DNA from: Lethocerus indicus
Lineage: Eukaryota > Arthropoda > Insecta > Hemiptera > Belostomatidae
NCBI GenBank assembly: GCA_019843655.1
Contig: JACDQD010000002.1
Location: forward strand, 17,073,154 to 17,137,153
Length of the DNA: 64,000 bases
Reading direction: 5' to 3'
Shown here: piece after piece, positions 25,112 to 37,367 of the stretch
Numbering within the stretch: position 1 is the first letter of the stretch
Layout of the letters: each line of letters starts with the position of its first letter
Notes under the pieces: model-generated
What the model saw: the letters and a program-made list of their open reading frames with translations, nothing else
Database searches by the model: none
What the model was told of the DNA's origin: nothing
Translations under genes and position numbers: made by a program

Positions 25112-28100
25112 CAAAGTAGGAGCATTATTCTTACATAAGTTTTCTCACTACCTAGGTGCAGTTGATTATGCAATAAATCCGAGCCAAAATTGGACCGAAT
25201 TTAAAAAGGTTAAATATTTAAATATATTATATAAAATTTCTCTTGTGAGAAATATTTAAACGCAATTGAAGTGAAAGAAGGCACTTCAAGTGCGTTTATT
25301 TTGTCAGAATATTTCGTGTAAAAAAAATATAATATATATGTGGCATTCTGGAGTGCGCTCAATGTTTGTTGTGAAATGGATTAAAGAGGTTTATAATAAA
25401 TTCGTTTTTATTATATACGATGAAGATTATAATATAAGTTTCTTCTTTTACTGTTAAATTAAGACCTAATATTAAAAATGGATTCGGTAAAATATACCAG
25501 GGGGACTACGGAGGAGGGGGTGTTTTATTCGACTTTCTTTTTTCTTTAGGCTGTTTACTAAATATCGGACGATATGCCGATGTCTCTTGTGTTAATTTAA
25601 ACAGATTCTCCTTTTCGAGTTTATCTTTTGGCCTCCTTCCTGGCTGTTTCCGAACTCCGGCCGACTGCATTCGGGATAAGAGCCATAATATCGTCAAAGG
25701 GGAACGGGCGAGACACGCCTCTCGTCGGTCAGCGGAGGTGGGTGAGGCCGCGGGCGTCTTCGGTATGGGAGAGGAGCCGGCGGTAGGATTAGGCCCACCC
25801 CCTCGCAACGTTCTCCGGCCGAGCGGGGGGCTCGGCTCTAATGTCGGTCCGCGCAACAGGCACCTGTTGGCTGGCTGGGCAGGCACGCAACTCGCGGATA
25901 TTTCAAACCGCCGCCCCCGGACAGATAGCATCGCCAACCCTCAACTACGCCCCCAAACACGGCCGCCCGCCCAGCCACAAATCACCGCTCCTATCCTGTA
26001 ACGGGCCCTAATCGATTATGTCGGTATTTCAACTGTGGGCCCGTTTTTCTAAAGGATACAGGACACAGATACTGATTTAAAAAACCGAGCTTAGCCCTAA
26101 GTATCGCTAAGCTGCTGTTTGGGGCAAGAACTTTACTAAGCCGAGTTCTGAAAATCTGTTAGTATCCAACTTGACTTTAGAGTAAGTCTAGATTGCAAGC
26201 ATTGATACCCTCTATTGGCAAATCTTAACTTTTCTTCAATCAATATATGGGTTGCGCTTTTATTCTTATAATTATGAAAAAGTAAATTCGCGCTTGTCTA
26301 AGACACTGCAGTTTTTCGCAGAAGAAGGCACGGAGGGAATATCGACTGTAGTACCGGGCTCAAGCATCCGGTTAGGAGTCTTCGGTTTTACTTCGTTAGT
26401 GAATATTACCTCAACCCCTCCCCTTTTTGACCGACGACCCGACATAGACTTAAGCCCGTTAACAAAAATCCCACAAGACAAACCACACGCCCCAAAACAA
26501 AACAGACAGTGACAGTGATAGTGCAGTGAGGATGCTCAAAAAACAACCAGAGTGACTAACACCGCTACTGCCGAAACCGGTCTAGCAAAAGACCAAACCA
26601 GCTAGAGGAGACAGAAACACGCGAAATCTACGGTATTCCAACCCCTCGCAGACCACAAAACAGCTATGTGAAACAAATAATTTCTAGACTGCTTCAGTTT
26701 TTTGTATTATCATTTAGCATTAGAAATATTTATAGGAGTGCGAATGGGGAAATCGTACATGTTAAGTTATTGGTAACATCTTTAGTACAATGTTTTATAT
26801 TATTGGTAATAATAATGTTAATATAAAAAGTAATACAGAGAGCCAGTTATTTTTTTCCCTGGTACATTTTTTTCTGGTTTTAGTCGTCGCGAGGGCAGTA
26901 TTAGCTAGCCATTGGAGCGCAGCCTGGGGGCCATACTGTACTAAAATCAACACCGGATAAGAGTGCGGGTGGGAGTGTCTGTGTCAAAGGAGAGAAGGGC
27001 AACTAGGAGAGGGCGAGTGGAGTGAGTAAGGAAAGGGCGGTGGCTGAGGGGGGGGGGTCCTTTCCGCACTACCGAGAGAAACCAAAACTCGGCTAAAGCA
27101 AATGAACAAGAAACCAAATGAGCAACATCATTACAGTGACAAAGGCTGGCTGAAACGCCGTACTTGCGCTTGCCCCGACTTTCAGCTCTTTAGAAAGGCA
27201 AACACCGTCAGACCTTATGTCTCCTGGAGACCATGTTTCTTTCTTGTTTTCGAAATGGTAACCACGGTCCCGGCCCCCACCCCACCCCCGCTACGACAAG
27301 AGCCCCAAATACTCTGTCTTCCTCCCTTTCATTCTTCCTTCTCTCTGACAAACATACACACACATAATACACATTCATCCTACGGCTTCTTTATAGCGCC
27401 ATAAATTACCTCCACGTTAACGGGATTTTCCGGCAGATATATTTATTACATGTTTTGAAGAATATTTAATTTCTGACCGAATGTTTTTTTCCAAATATAC
27501 TCCGCATAATACTGAGAAATTGACAATACTAATCAGCCATGAAATATCAGGAAAATGAATTGTACCACCAAATTTATTCGGAATATTAATTACTAACGAA
27601 TCAAATTAACGAACGACAATTTGAAGAACATAATCAGTGAATAGGCGCCTGCACCACTTGAAGCAATACCCAAAGAGTATACGATATGTTGTCCAATAAT
27701 GATAAATAAATAAACGTTTTTCATAACGTTGTCATAACATTAGTGAGCATGCATTTTATTTGACCGATGTGAAATCCGGTTACAATTCCGATCGAAATAA
27801 CGTTTATAAGTCTGCCAATGACAATCTGCTCCTCTACTTTATATTGTAACGAATGTGACAGAAAAATCTCAAAAACTACTGATTTAAAAGAATAACAGTT
27901 AATTGGATAATAGATTCGATTCAACAGTGGATTTCTTCTAATATATTTGATGGCTTCGAGTTTTAGAAATAATTCTTACGGGAAGTATATCCAGAGGTAG
28001 GCGTGTATTGGGCAAAACGGGGTATGATTGTGAGATGGGGGAGCCGCAGGGCGTAGGAGGCCTTTAATAAACCTAATTCAATACTGGAAGCAATCCCCGT

Positions 28101-31100
28101 GCATTTACGCGGCCCGCCCTCGCTCAACCTTTTTTCCTCCTCCTCTTATTTTTTTAATATGAGCCATCCTAAAAACCCACTTTCGCAGTGCCGGGGCACG
28201 GGATAAATGAGATATACGGTATCTCTCGTCCCTTTGCTAGGAATCTCTCGCATTCTCTCCCTCTCTTGTTAACACAGTAAACCCGGGCGGGAGGTGCACC
28301 TGCCAACAGATAAAGAGGGCGACGCTATTAAGAGGCCGGGGGACTCTACCACCCCACCTTTTTTACGCTCCTCCTCCTCCCTCCCACCGCTTCCCTTTTT
28401 CCCAGTCCTGATATTAAAACGAGTATATATATATATATACATACATGTGTGTGTGTATGTGTATATACATGTATTCTTTGATATTACGACTTTTTTATTC
28501 TGTGTAAATATTTGCATCTGGAGGCAGACGAAGGAAAGAGTTGTATACACGAGTCGGGGAAGATTCGGCTGCGGGGAGTCGTCAGTGCTTTTCTATATGA
28601 TAAATTCATTAATATTTCAGTAGGAGTTAGTGCATTACCGAGTCGTGGACGAGGGCACTCCTCGTGTCACCTCTGCTCCTCTCTCCCCTTACCCGCTCTC
28701 TTCGCTGCGTCCAATTTACTCAGCTTTGACCGAGAGCCGAACCATAACGTCGATGAATATATCAACCGATTCGGAGATTTTTTACGGAAACCGCTTTATA
28801 ATAAGCCTGCCGATATCGATTATATTTGTCTAACTTGCATCGCACTTACATAAGCACTTATATGCGAATGATCTTCCATTATTTATGGCTTTATGGAAGA
28901 ATTAGTGTTTTATTCCGCCTGTATACGTAAAAGGGGAACTATTAAACTAGGACAAGGACACTGCTCAGAAATGAATACAGAAACACGCGCTCGAAACATT
29001 ACAGTAATGATATTCAAGGGTGGTAAAAGGGAATGAGGAGACGGCATCTCTCAACACTCCCGTGTTCTGTGTAGTAATAAGTCGGAGTAAGGAGCAAACG
29101 GGAGGGGAAAATATTATCGAGAAAATTAACCGAATTGAGGGCGTGGGAAGCGCAGTCCCCATTCGCCGTTTGATTGAAGCCGTATTTTGTATTCGGCCGA
29201 GGGCGCAGCGTTCAAAAACGGCCCCATTATTTCGCCGGCTTGGCCGCGCCCGGAACCGGCCTCAAAATGAGAAACGTATGGTAAATACATGTTTTTTGTG
29301 CGGCACCTCTATATAGAGGGGAGTATGTGTCGAACGTGGGCCGCGTGAAATATTCCCCGTCTTAAGCCCCCGAACGAAAACGCGTGCGGGCGCCAAATAT
29401 TACGCTCTAGATATTTCATTGAGGGGACGGAAACAACATTTCTGGGGGGAGCCTCTCCTAGTGACAATAGCGGTGATGTATTGGGGGCGGCCCTATTGCC
29501 ACCTTTATTACCGGGAGTGCACGCCGCCGACCCTATTGGAATACGGGCCCTGCCCTCCTCCCATATTGGATCCGACGCGACCACTATTACAACTCCGGAA
29601 ACCTTTGAAAACCCAACACATATTCATATCTCACCTTCGGATGAGATTCGCATGCATAGAAACCCCGCAGCCCTTCTGCGGGGCCGAGTTCCCCTATCTA
29701 GTTTACATGCAAACTAACTCTGAACTATTCCCGGAGTACCGTTTCTTGGAGTTACTCCGAAGCGCCTATCGAGTTTTGCCGTTACCTTGCCTCGCCACTG
29801 TTGGCCGCGTTCGGAGGATAGATTGGAATTAATCCTGGTAGACCCACTTATATTTCGGTTTTCTGGTCATTTTGTTTTCACCCGCGTCTACACTGCTCGT
29901 GTACGGAGGACGCATTTCCTCTCAGACTATAGAGTTTATAAAAGCCGGTAATACAGTCATTATTGCGGCAATGAGTCAGTCTCATTCGGTCATTCGAAAA
30001 ATAAACCTTCGATGTCGAGGAGAAATCATATAACTAATGGGTATATTCTCTTGGCCTACCTACAATCGTATTATAATAAACGGCAAAAAATGTTTTTGTC
30101 CGGTGACAAAGCGTGACTTACTTCCAAAATTAGGGCCGCCCATTTTACTAGGGGTCGACTTCTCCTTAAAATAATACGGCTAATCAACCTAATGCAAGGG
30201 CGCTCCTCTAGCACCGTTCACCCGAGGGAATGTAGGTCAGTTCTTAAGCGAATTGAAGAAAGGGGAAGACTACCATATTCCTCGATCCCTACGAGAGGGG
30301 GGATCGAAACGGCCCGCTCGTTACAACAAAACCGGGACAGGGGCGAGAGGCGTATTTTCCGAAAATAAATTGGGAAGCCGGGAGCCCGGAGACGAGAAAA
30401 GCCGTGCTAGCCGGAGACGGCAGGAGGAACAGTTTATGAAGCGTGTAATCCGACGCTCGACGCTACTCGGTATCGCATATCCGAGCTGCGTCCTCCAAAC
30501 GGGGCTTTAACCCAATTCAAATATTCTCCCCTCCCCAATCTCCTTCCTTCCGGAGTGGGAATAATTACGGCGAATATGGAAGGCGGTCGTCGGCGACAAA
30601 AAATTGAATTTATTCCCGGGGTGCGTTTTCTCCGGCCCGTAAATAATGGTTAAGGCGATAGGCGGGCCGACCGAGATAAGGACTCCGAATTGTCGCTAAT
30701 AAGGAGTGTGGAGGGGGAGGGTTGTGGGTAGGAGGGAAGGAGGCCCCGCTCGTAATGCCGGAGCCCGGAATAAATTTTGGCACGCATGCCTCCTCGATAA
30801 TCCCGTTCGCCGAATTTAATCCGCTGAAGCGGAGCCGTCCAGTTTTACACTGTCAGCGGTTTGTCCGTCCGCTAGTACGGGGTTTACGGCCCCGCCTATA
30901 AAACACGCCCCGGCCGGATTTTCCCTAAAAAAGCCCTGCGTCCCCCAACCAACGTGTAAAAACCGTGCCAATTTTTTCCCCTCCGTTAATCACTATTGCA
31001 GACTCGGTCCGTCGATGAAAACTACCACTCCAACGATGAAGAATCCGCGACTTCAATTTGCTGTATAGTAAGTTACCGTTACAGTAATTAACATGGAAAT

Positions 31101-34100
31101 CGAGGATTTCGTAATTAACAATTTTTCCGCCCAATCTAGATGAAAATCGGACATCGCCCAATATCGCGTCCGAATGGAAATATTTGGCGTTACTCTCCTC
31201 CAAGAGGGTATGTAATTATAGCGGAGTAATTATGCGTAAATTATAAGACATTTTTACGATTGTACTGGAAAGGAGTAAGTAGGAAGTATATATCCTTCAG
31301 TAAATTAGTGAAGTGACTACGTTTATTTTATACGTTTTTCAGTTCGTTATTACTACGTACGTATGTCTATTACAGTACGTTATAGATATTAGTAAGTATT
31401 ACGGTATAAAAAAATATATTTTGCCAATAATTTTAATTAGCGCCGTCCTAATTAATAGGTCGGTAAAATGTGGCCGGGTATAACAAAAAGATTTTCCATT
31501 TCGAAATGGGAGAAATTGGGAAGGGCACGATGGAATTAAACAATTTATCATCGTGAATAATTCCGTGGGGTAGGGTAGCCCGGCGAGGTCGACGCTTGAA
31601 TTAAAACCGCCAAAGAGGATGGGATGAGACGGAAGGAGGGGGAGAACGGGAAGAGGGAGAGTTTTACAGTGTCAGCGGTTTGTCTATTTCGACCGTTTAT
31701 AATCCCTTGTTTTGAACCCCGGGCTCTGCTCGGTATATGTGCGTCTGGGGGTTAGGGGGGCACAATTGAAAAAGAGAGATTTCCGCCCGACCAACGTCGT
31801 TGTATAAACTTGTTTATTTACGCCAATTGATTTACCGCCGGCCATATAAAAATATGGCCCCGGATCGGCGGACGTTCGTCGGTTACCAGTTCTTTTTTAC
31901 GTATCTTATTGTCGCCGCGAAGTTTTTTTTGGCTCACTCTCTCATCTCGTTGGTTTCAGCGAAAGTTTCGATCACAAACTGCCGGGTCGATCGGTTTTTG
32001 AAAACTAATGTCTGAAATAATTTATTTCGTTTCTCCCCGCGAAACTTCGATATGGATAGTCGCCGGTATCAGCAATTATAACTCGGCTCGTTTTTATCCT
32101 ATCAAACGGTTATTTAGATTAACAGATATATTTAAACTCCTGGAATTAATTGCAACCGGTTACTTTGGTTTTAGTCTTACTGACATCCCTGCGGACAGAA
32201 ATATAAAACTGCTGGCTTATTACGACTTTAAGAGGTGTGTAATATTTTCGAATGTTTTAAAGTAATCATCAATTCGACTTTATTAACACTAAATGTCGAT
32301 TGAAGGTCTGAAATGATTTAGATCGGCAGAGCCAACTTTTCGGAAGTTTTGCTGGCTAATGGGTCTGTCGGAAGCCCCACTTGACGAATGGCTGATTATA
32401 TTGTAATCGTCGATTATTTCTGCATTCATCGTGCGCTTCCACACTGATAGGCCCCCGTCTACTCCGCCATTTTTTAATTGCCTCAACACCACCGCAGCCA
32501 ATAATTGCCGCGTGTGGTCCTGGGTGCGGTTTGTTTTCGAACGGCGCTATCTGTCGGGATTGGGCCAAAAAAAAAGTGGGTGTTCGATGAACAAGGGTCC
32601 GAGATTAGGTGATGAATTAACTTGTTTACCGGTCTAGATTTACAGCGGGTCATATAAAAATATAACCCCTTATCGTGAGGGATTTATTCGGTGGGGCGAG
32701 GAAGGGCCAGCTCCCCACAGTTTCGACAGGGGTACAAATTATGTAGTAACGAACGGCCGGATACCGGAAATAAAGCGGGATATTAGGAGAGAACCACCCT
32801 CGCTCTCGCTCTCTCTCTCTCTCTCTCTCTCACTCTCTCTCACTCCTATCTCTCTCACTCTCTCTCACTCACTCTCACACACACACACACACCCTACTGA
32901 ACAATGTATTCCTAACTCTCCCCTCCACCCCTTCGGAGATTTATAAGGGCAATTTAAGGAGTTAAAAATGGACTTGTTTAGCGCTCTCGGTTTCACACAA
33001 AACCCCCTAATACAACAAAAGGGTTAAATTAAACAACTTATTATTTACCGAATTTAGCCCGTATCGAACGATAATAATAAATGGAACGGAAGAGCCAACG
33101 GGAGCCGAGGCTTTAGAACAGATAAGTTGTTAAATGAAATTAATGCTTAAATCGGAAATCGGGGCTTCCTTAAAATTGAATAATACGGATGATATTGGAT
33201 TTAATAGTGTGTCACACATGGATCGTACAATATAGTCATTCGCATAAATGTAATTATGTAACGTCGTTGTTTTTTGATGATATTAACTAATGAAATAAAG
33301 AAAAGCTGGGCGATTGTGAAAGGCGCAAGGGAGCTCATTTTCCACGTTACATACAGCGAAACAACAGGCGGGGTCCAACAGTACGGTCGAAAAAATGAAA
33401 AAGCAAATGGATTCAATTAAACGAGGAGGCAGTTACCGAGCCGTTCCTATTTATGGGCCGCAGTATAATAAATACAAATATGATTTAATGGCCGAATGAA
33501 CCTCTGTCGGTTTAATTAGTGTTCTGTTGTATTACGTGATGCCTTCGGGCTCTCTGAGCGGCCATTTTTGTCCGAGTTAAAATAAAATTCCGACGCTTTG
33601 TTTTATAACATCTTCATTTTCCCACCACACTAATTTATGAGGGCAAACTTCAAAAGCCCATTCGCAACCTCACATAATAATGAATAATACACTCATTAAA
33701 TAAATATAGATATATATTCTCTCTCATTCGCAGGGTCCGACGCTCCTTCGACATTACTCAGCCGGTTATATTTCGCCAAAACTTTGATAAGGAATTTCAG
33801 ATAACTTTTGACGAAGTCCGACGGAATTTAAACTGTCGTTAAATTTATTTAGCTCCGAGAACAAGTTTTGTGAAAAACAACATTCGTTTGTTTTCGTTAG
33901 AGTTGAATTGAAGAAACTCGTTTTAAAAACAAGTGATAAAATGTAACAGTGAAACTTGTTGGTTCATAACGGTGCAAGATAAAGGCACATCTCGACTGGC
34001 TCCATTAAAACTTTCTTCCATAAATTCGGATCAAACATACCGAAATCCCGGAAAACGGCGTTTCATTTTAGAAATAATAACCACATTATTTTTGTTCGAG

Positions 34101-37100
34101 TTGCAAGGACGCGAAATCATCTTTACAATGGTTATACAGATGTACAGAGTTTCTTTCAGTTGTTTTCATCTAAACAAAATATCGTATATATAATTGGATT
34201 TTTACATTTCAAAAACACCGTGGAAGTGAAAAAGAAATTATTCTCAATATAGTAATAGACACGTTGGATATCTAATTATAGTTAGGTAATTACGAATCGC
34301 CAAAATAGTTTAATACACAATCAAACAATAAAATCAGAGGGATGAATGTATATATTAAATGCGTATTATAGTTATATAATATCAACAGACAGGGCAGATA
34401 ACAGTTGTTGGGATTCCATAGACAGTGGCAGTGCTGTGAGGATGCCCAAAAAACATCCAAAGTGCCAAAGTAACACCGCTACTGAAGATGGCGAACAGCC
34501 AAAACCGATCTAGCAAAAGACCAAACCAGCGAGAGGAGACAGAAACACACGAAATGTATGGTATTCCAACTCCTGGCAGACCACAAAACAGGTACTCTAA
34601 ACGTTTTGGGTTTATTATGTATTCCAGTACAACGCCATTCAGATATTTGGGGGAGATTTTATGTTTTTGCTCAAGACAGATTCTGACGTATCAAATTACA
34701 AATAAAAAAAATCGAATTGAGGTAAAGTTTCCTTATTTATCCTTATATAATATGAATTCCCAACATCTCTTAGAAAGACCTATGTGTTTTCGCTTAGGGC
34801 TCAGAGCTGGGCCGGGTGTAATAAAATAAAAGCGGGGCGACAAATAAAGGAATAATTTACTTCTAAACCGGTAGGGGGATAAGCTCCGAGAATTAAGTGA
34901 GCCGGTAAGTAAGAGGGAGTCGGTCCAAAAAAGAATGGCCAAGAGGCAAGAATTACCCGGCGGTTAGCGGCTTATCTATGTCGGGGTCGGTGCCGCCCCC
35001 GCCTCTCCCATTTCCCACCCTTATATTAAGGGGGGGCACCATATTTCCAGGGGCTACTCCTACCGACCTCTTTCTTTCCTTTGTGGGGGAGGAAATAATT
35101 TTCTCGCCGAAAAATTTACGTTTTCGCAGGAATAAAGTTGTGTAGCCCCCTCCCTTATATCGGTCGGCCAGGGTATGAAAGAAGCCCCTTTCCTCGGGCG
35201 GCGCTAATAAACCGGCCGGGAACGGAGAGAGGGAGGGAGGGAGGGAGGTGGAGAAGGAGGCAGGGTGGTGGGAGGGGACGCAACCGAGTAAATTTTACAG
35301 CCCTTATTTAGCCGGAGGCGGCCCCGCCTACGACCCACAGCCCCTAACAAATGTCTGAAAATAAACTTTCGAACGCCCGGTATGTCTTTTCGGAGCTTAG
35401 TGTTAGTCGTTTTCAGTACTCGGCAAAATTGAATTGATTTTAAGGCTTATTTTTCTTATTTCGAGGGAGCACCTCGAATGTTACTCAACTGCATACAATT
35501 GTAGCGAAAGAATAACTGATTCTACACGATTTATCCACTTTTATTCCCCCAATCAATTGACTCCAGTTTCAATTATATTTTAATAAAATGAATGCTGGTA
35601 TTTATACTCATACATATTTCTGGATGAGATACACGAATTACGAAAAGCAATATTGTGAAATTACTGTCCGAATTAGAGGGAAAACAATGGACGAACCTCT
35701 CACGGACAATTCTCTACATTATAATTTTTTTTTAACCTTTTTTATTTTTGTACAATCAACTACGTATAGTTATGGGTACAACTGATGACTACATTATAAT
35801 TAAAAAGTAAAATTAAAGAAGGAGCGGACCCCAGTATGACATCGGAAACTACGACCGGATAATAATTTCATAGTCGAGCTAATTAAAAAGGAAATAAATG
35901 TGATTCGATGACTCCACTCTGTTCTGAAAACCAAGGGACGAAGCAAAACAGCTCTTCATTTCGGATAAATAATTTGGGTGCCGGGCGTGGTTGCTAAACG
36001 CGGCCTCGCTTCCAGCCTACATTTCTTATGTAATATCCATCCCTCTCCTTTTGTAAGTTAAACGTGATAAATATTGCTGAAAGGAAAGTCGAAGAGGGCG
36101 GGCGGTAATGGCCGGCGTTCGGTCGGGAGGGGTAGTATTCACTTAAGTGGCCCTCGGCAGGGGTTGAGCCCTCTTTGATGAATCTTTAAAACGGAGCGTT
36201 TAGGGTACAAACGGGGCGCGCCGCTTTTCCTTTCCAAAACTGATTCTTTCCAGTCGCGATTTTTCCCCCGCGGAGACCCGACCCAAAAGGAATGTTTGAG
36301 AGCGATGATATGTACGAGTTAAACGGGGACTGTTTATTCTGTTATTTTACTGAGGGCCGTAGATTTCATATTTCCGAATAATATATCAGAAGTTCATTCG
36401 TAATAAAGATACTCACGAAAAGGGGGATAAACTTCAGTTTAAACTTTGTGCACAAATCTCCGGTTAAGAAGGGAATCGAATGTGTGAAGGAGCAATAAAA
36501 TTCAGATCAAAAGGTTGCCACGAGTTCTTTGTGTGCCTATACGGAAGCGGAAAAGGATGCAACACGTACCGTTTTGTTGTAGGCTGAAAAAAGAAGCGAA
36601 CCAGTGCTGGTAATGAGAACGGTCTCTGTTATTTCTGGATTGGATACTCCCATACGAATCGGAATTGTCCCACTTCGATCACCCGATCTATTTTTTTAAA
36701 TATTCGAGAAATAAGAAATAATAGCGTCAGACAGTTTAGTTACGTATATGTATCGTTTTCTAAAAGTGTTTCCTCCTTAAATTCCACGCGGACCACTTTA
36801 ATTAAAACGTTACTATACTCAGTTTCTACGAGTAAATATTAAAACGAAATTAGCCAATATAACAAATTTAATGAAATAGTGACAGTTCAATATTTAAAGA
36901 TTAAAGATGACAAAGCTGCGTTTGTAATGTAAAATTAATCATATGTGCGATATTGTCCTAGTCCTCCCAGTTCTGATTAAAATAATTTAATCATCGACGT
37001 TAACAATATTTAACAGTTTCAATTCACAGTACACGTAATTGTTTCGTAAATATAGTTTCGCAAAGGTAATATGTGAGTAATTACGGAGCATCCGTAAAAT

Positions 37101-37308
37101 GCAAAAATGGCTACGACAATGGCTTTTAGAGCTACTCCGGTGTGAGTTAAGAGAGAAGAAGGTAAAGTGGTGCGACAGATTTTCAGTATTAACACAATAA
37201 GAGGGGATTGAAGGGGCGGGCCTAACAGGATTACCGGGCCCACTTAAGAGGTGTCACGGCCATTTAAAACTGGAGTTTCCGCCTAGCGGGCGAGCGGGGG
37301 TGGGAGGA

Positions 37309-37367
<59 letters not shown>

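Larger units (their letters stand above)
18468..25500 (-). other. CELF 32 kb intron, first part (CpG-rich, non-coding)
   Basis: CpG-dense intron DNA with no supported exon on either strand. The open frames here (for example 18937-19443 with a GA-repeat tail, or 21436-21846) have no recognisable domain and lack splice support. Holds the GA tract at 19336-19375 and a TA tract at 25084-25111. A tRNA-T-arm-like fragment lies near 23230. More AT-rich stretches occur around 24.5-25.5 kb. Confidence 0.6.
25501..37300 (-). other. CELF 32 kb intron, middle part (CpG-rich, non-coding)
   Basis: Mostly GC-moderate, CpG-dense, complex sequence without recognisable exons. Contains Penelope tails at 26405-26663 and 34424-34592, a near-exact 25-base repeat pair (30841 and 31660), two similar hairpins (31840 and 32647), a CT/CA tract (32801-32894) and a G-quadruplex-type run (35231-35245). 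AT-richer islands occur around 27.4-28.0 kb and 33.1-34.4 kb. Confidence 0.6.

Noticed and set aside
25506..25937. 143-residue Pro/Arg-rich open frame on the - strand
   Set aside because: Mirrors a GC-rich patch with an equally open frame on the + strand. No recognisable protein family.
26252..26512. 86-residue open frame
   Set aside because: Its second half is Penelope 3'UTR (copy E), which is non-coding in the other copies, so it is a chance frame.
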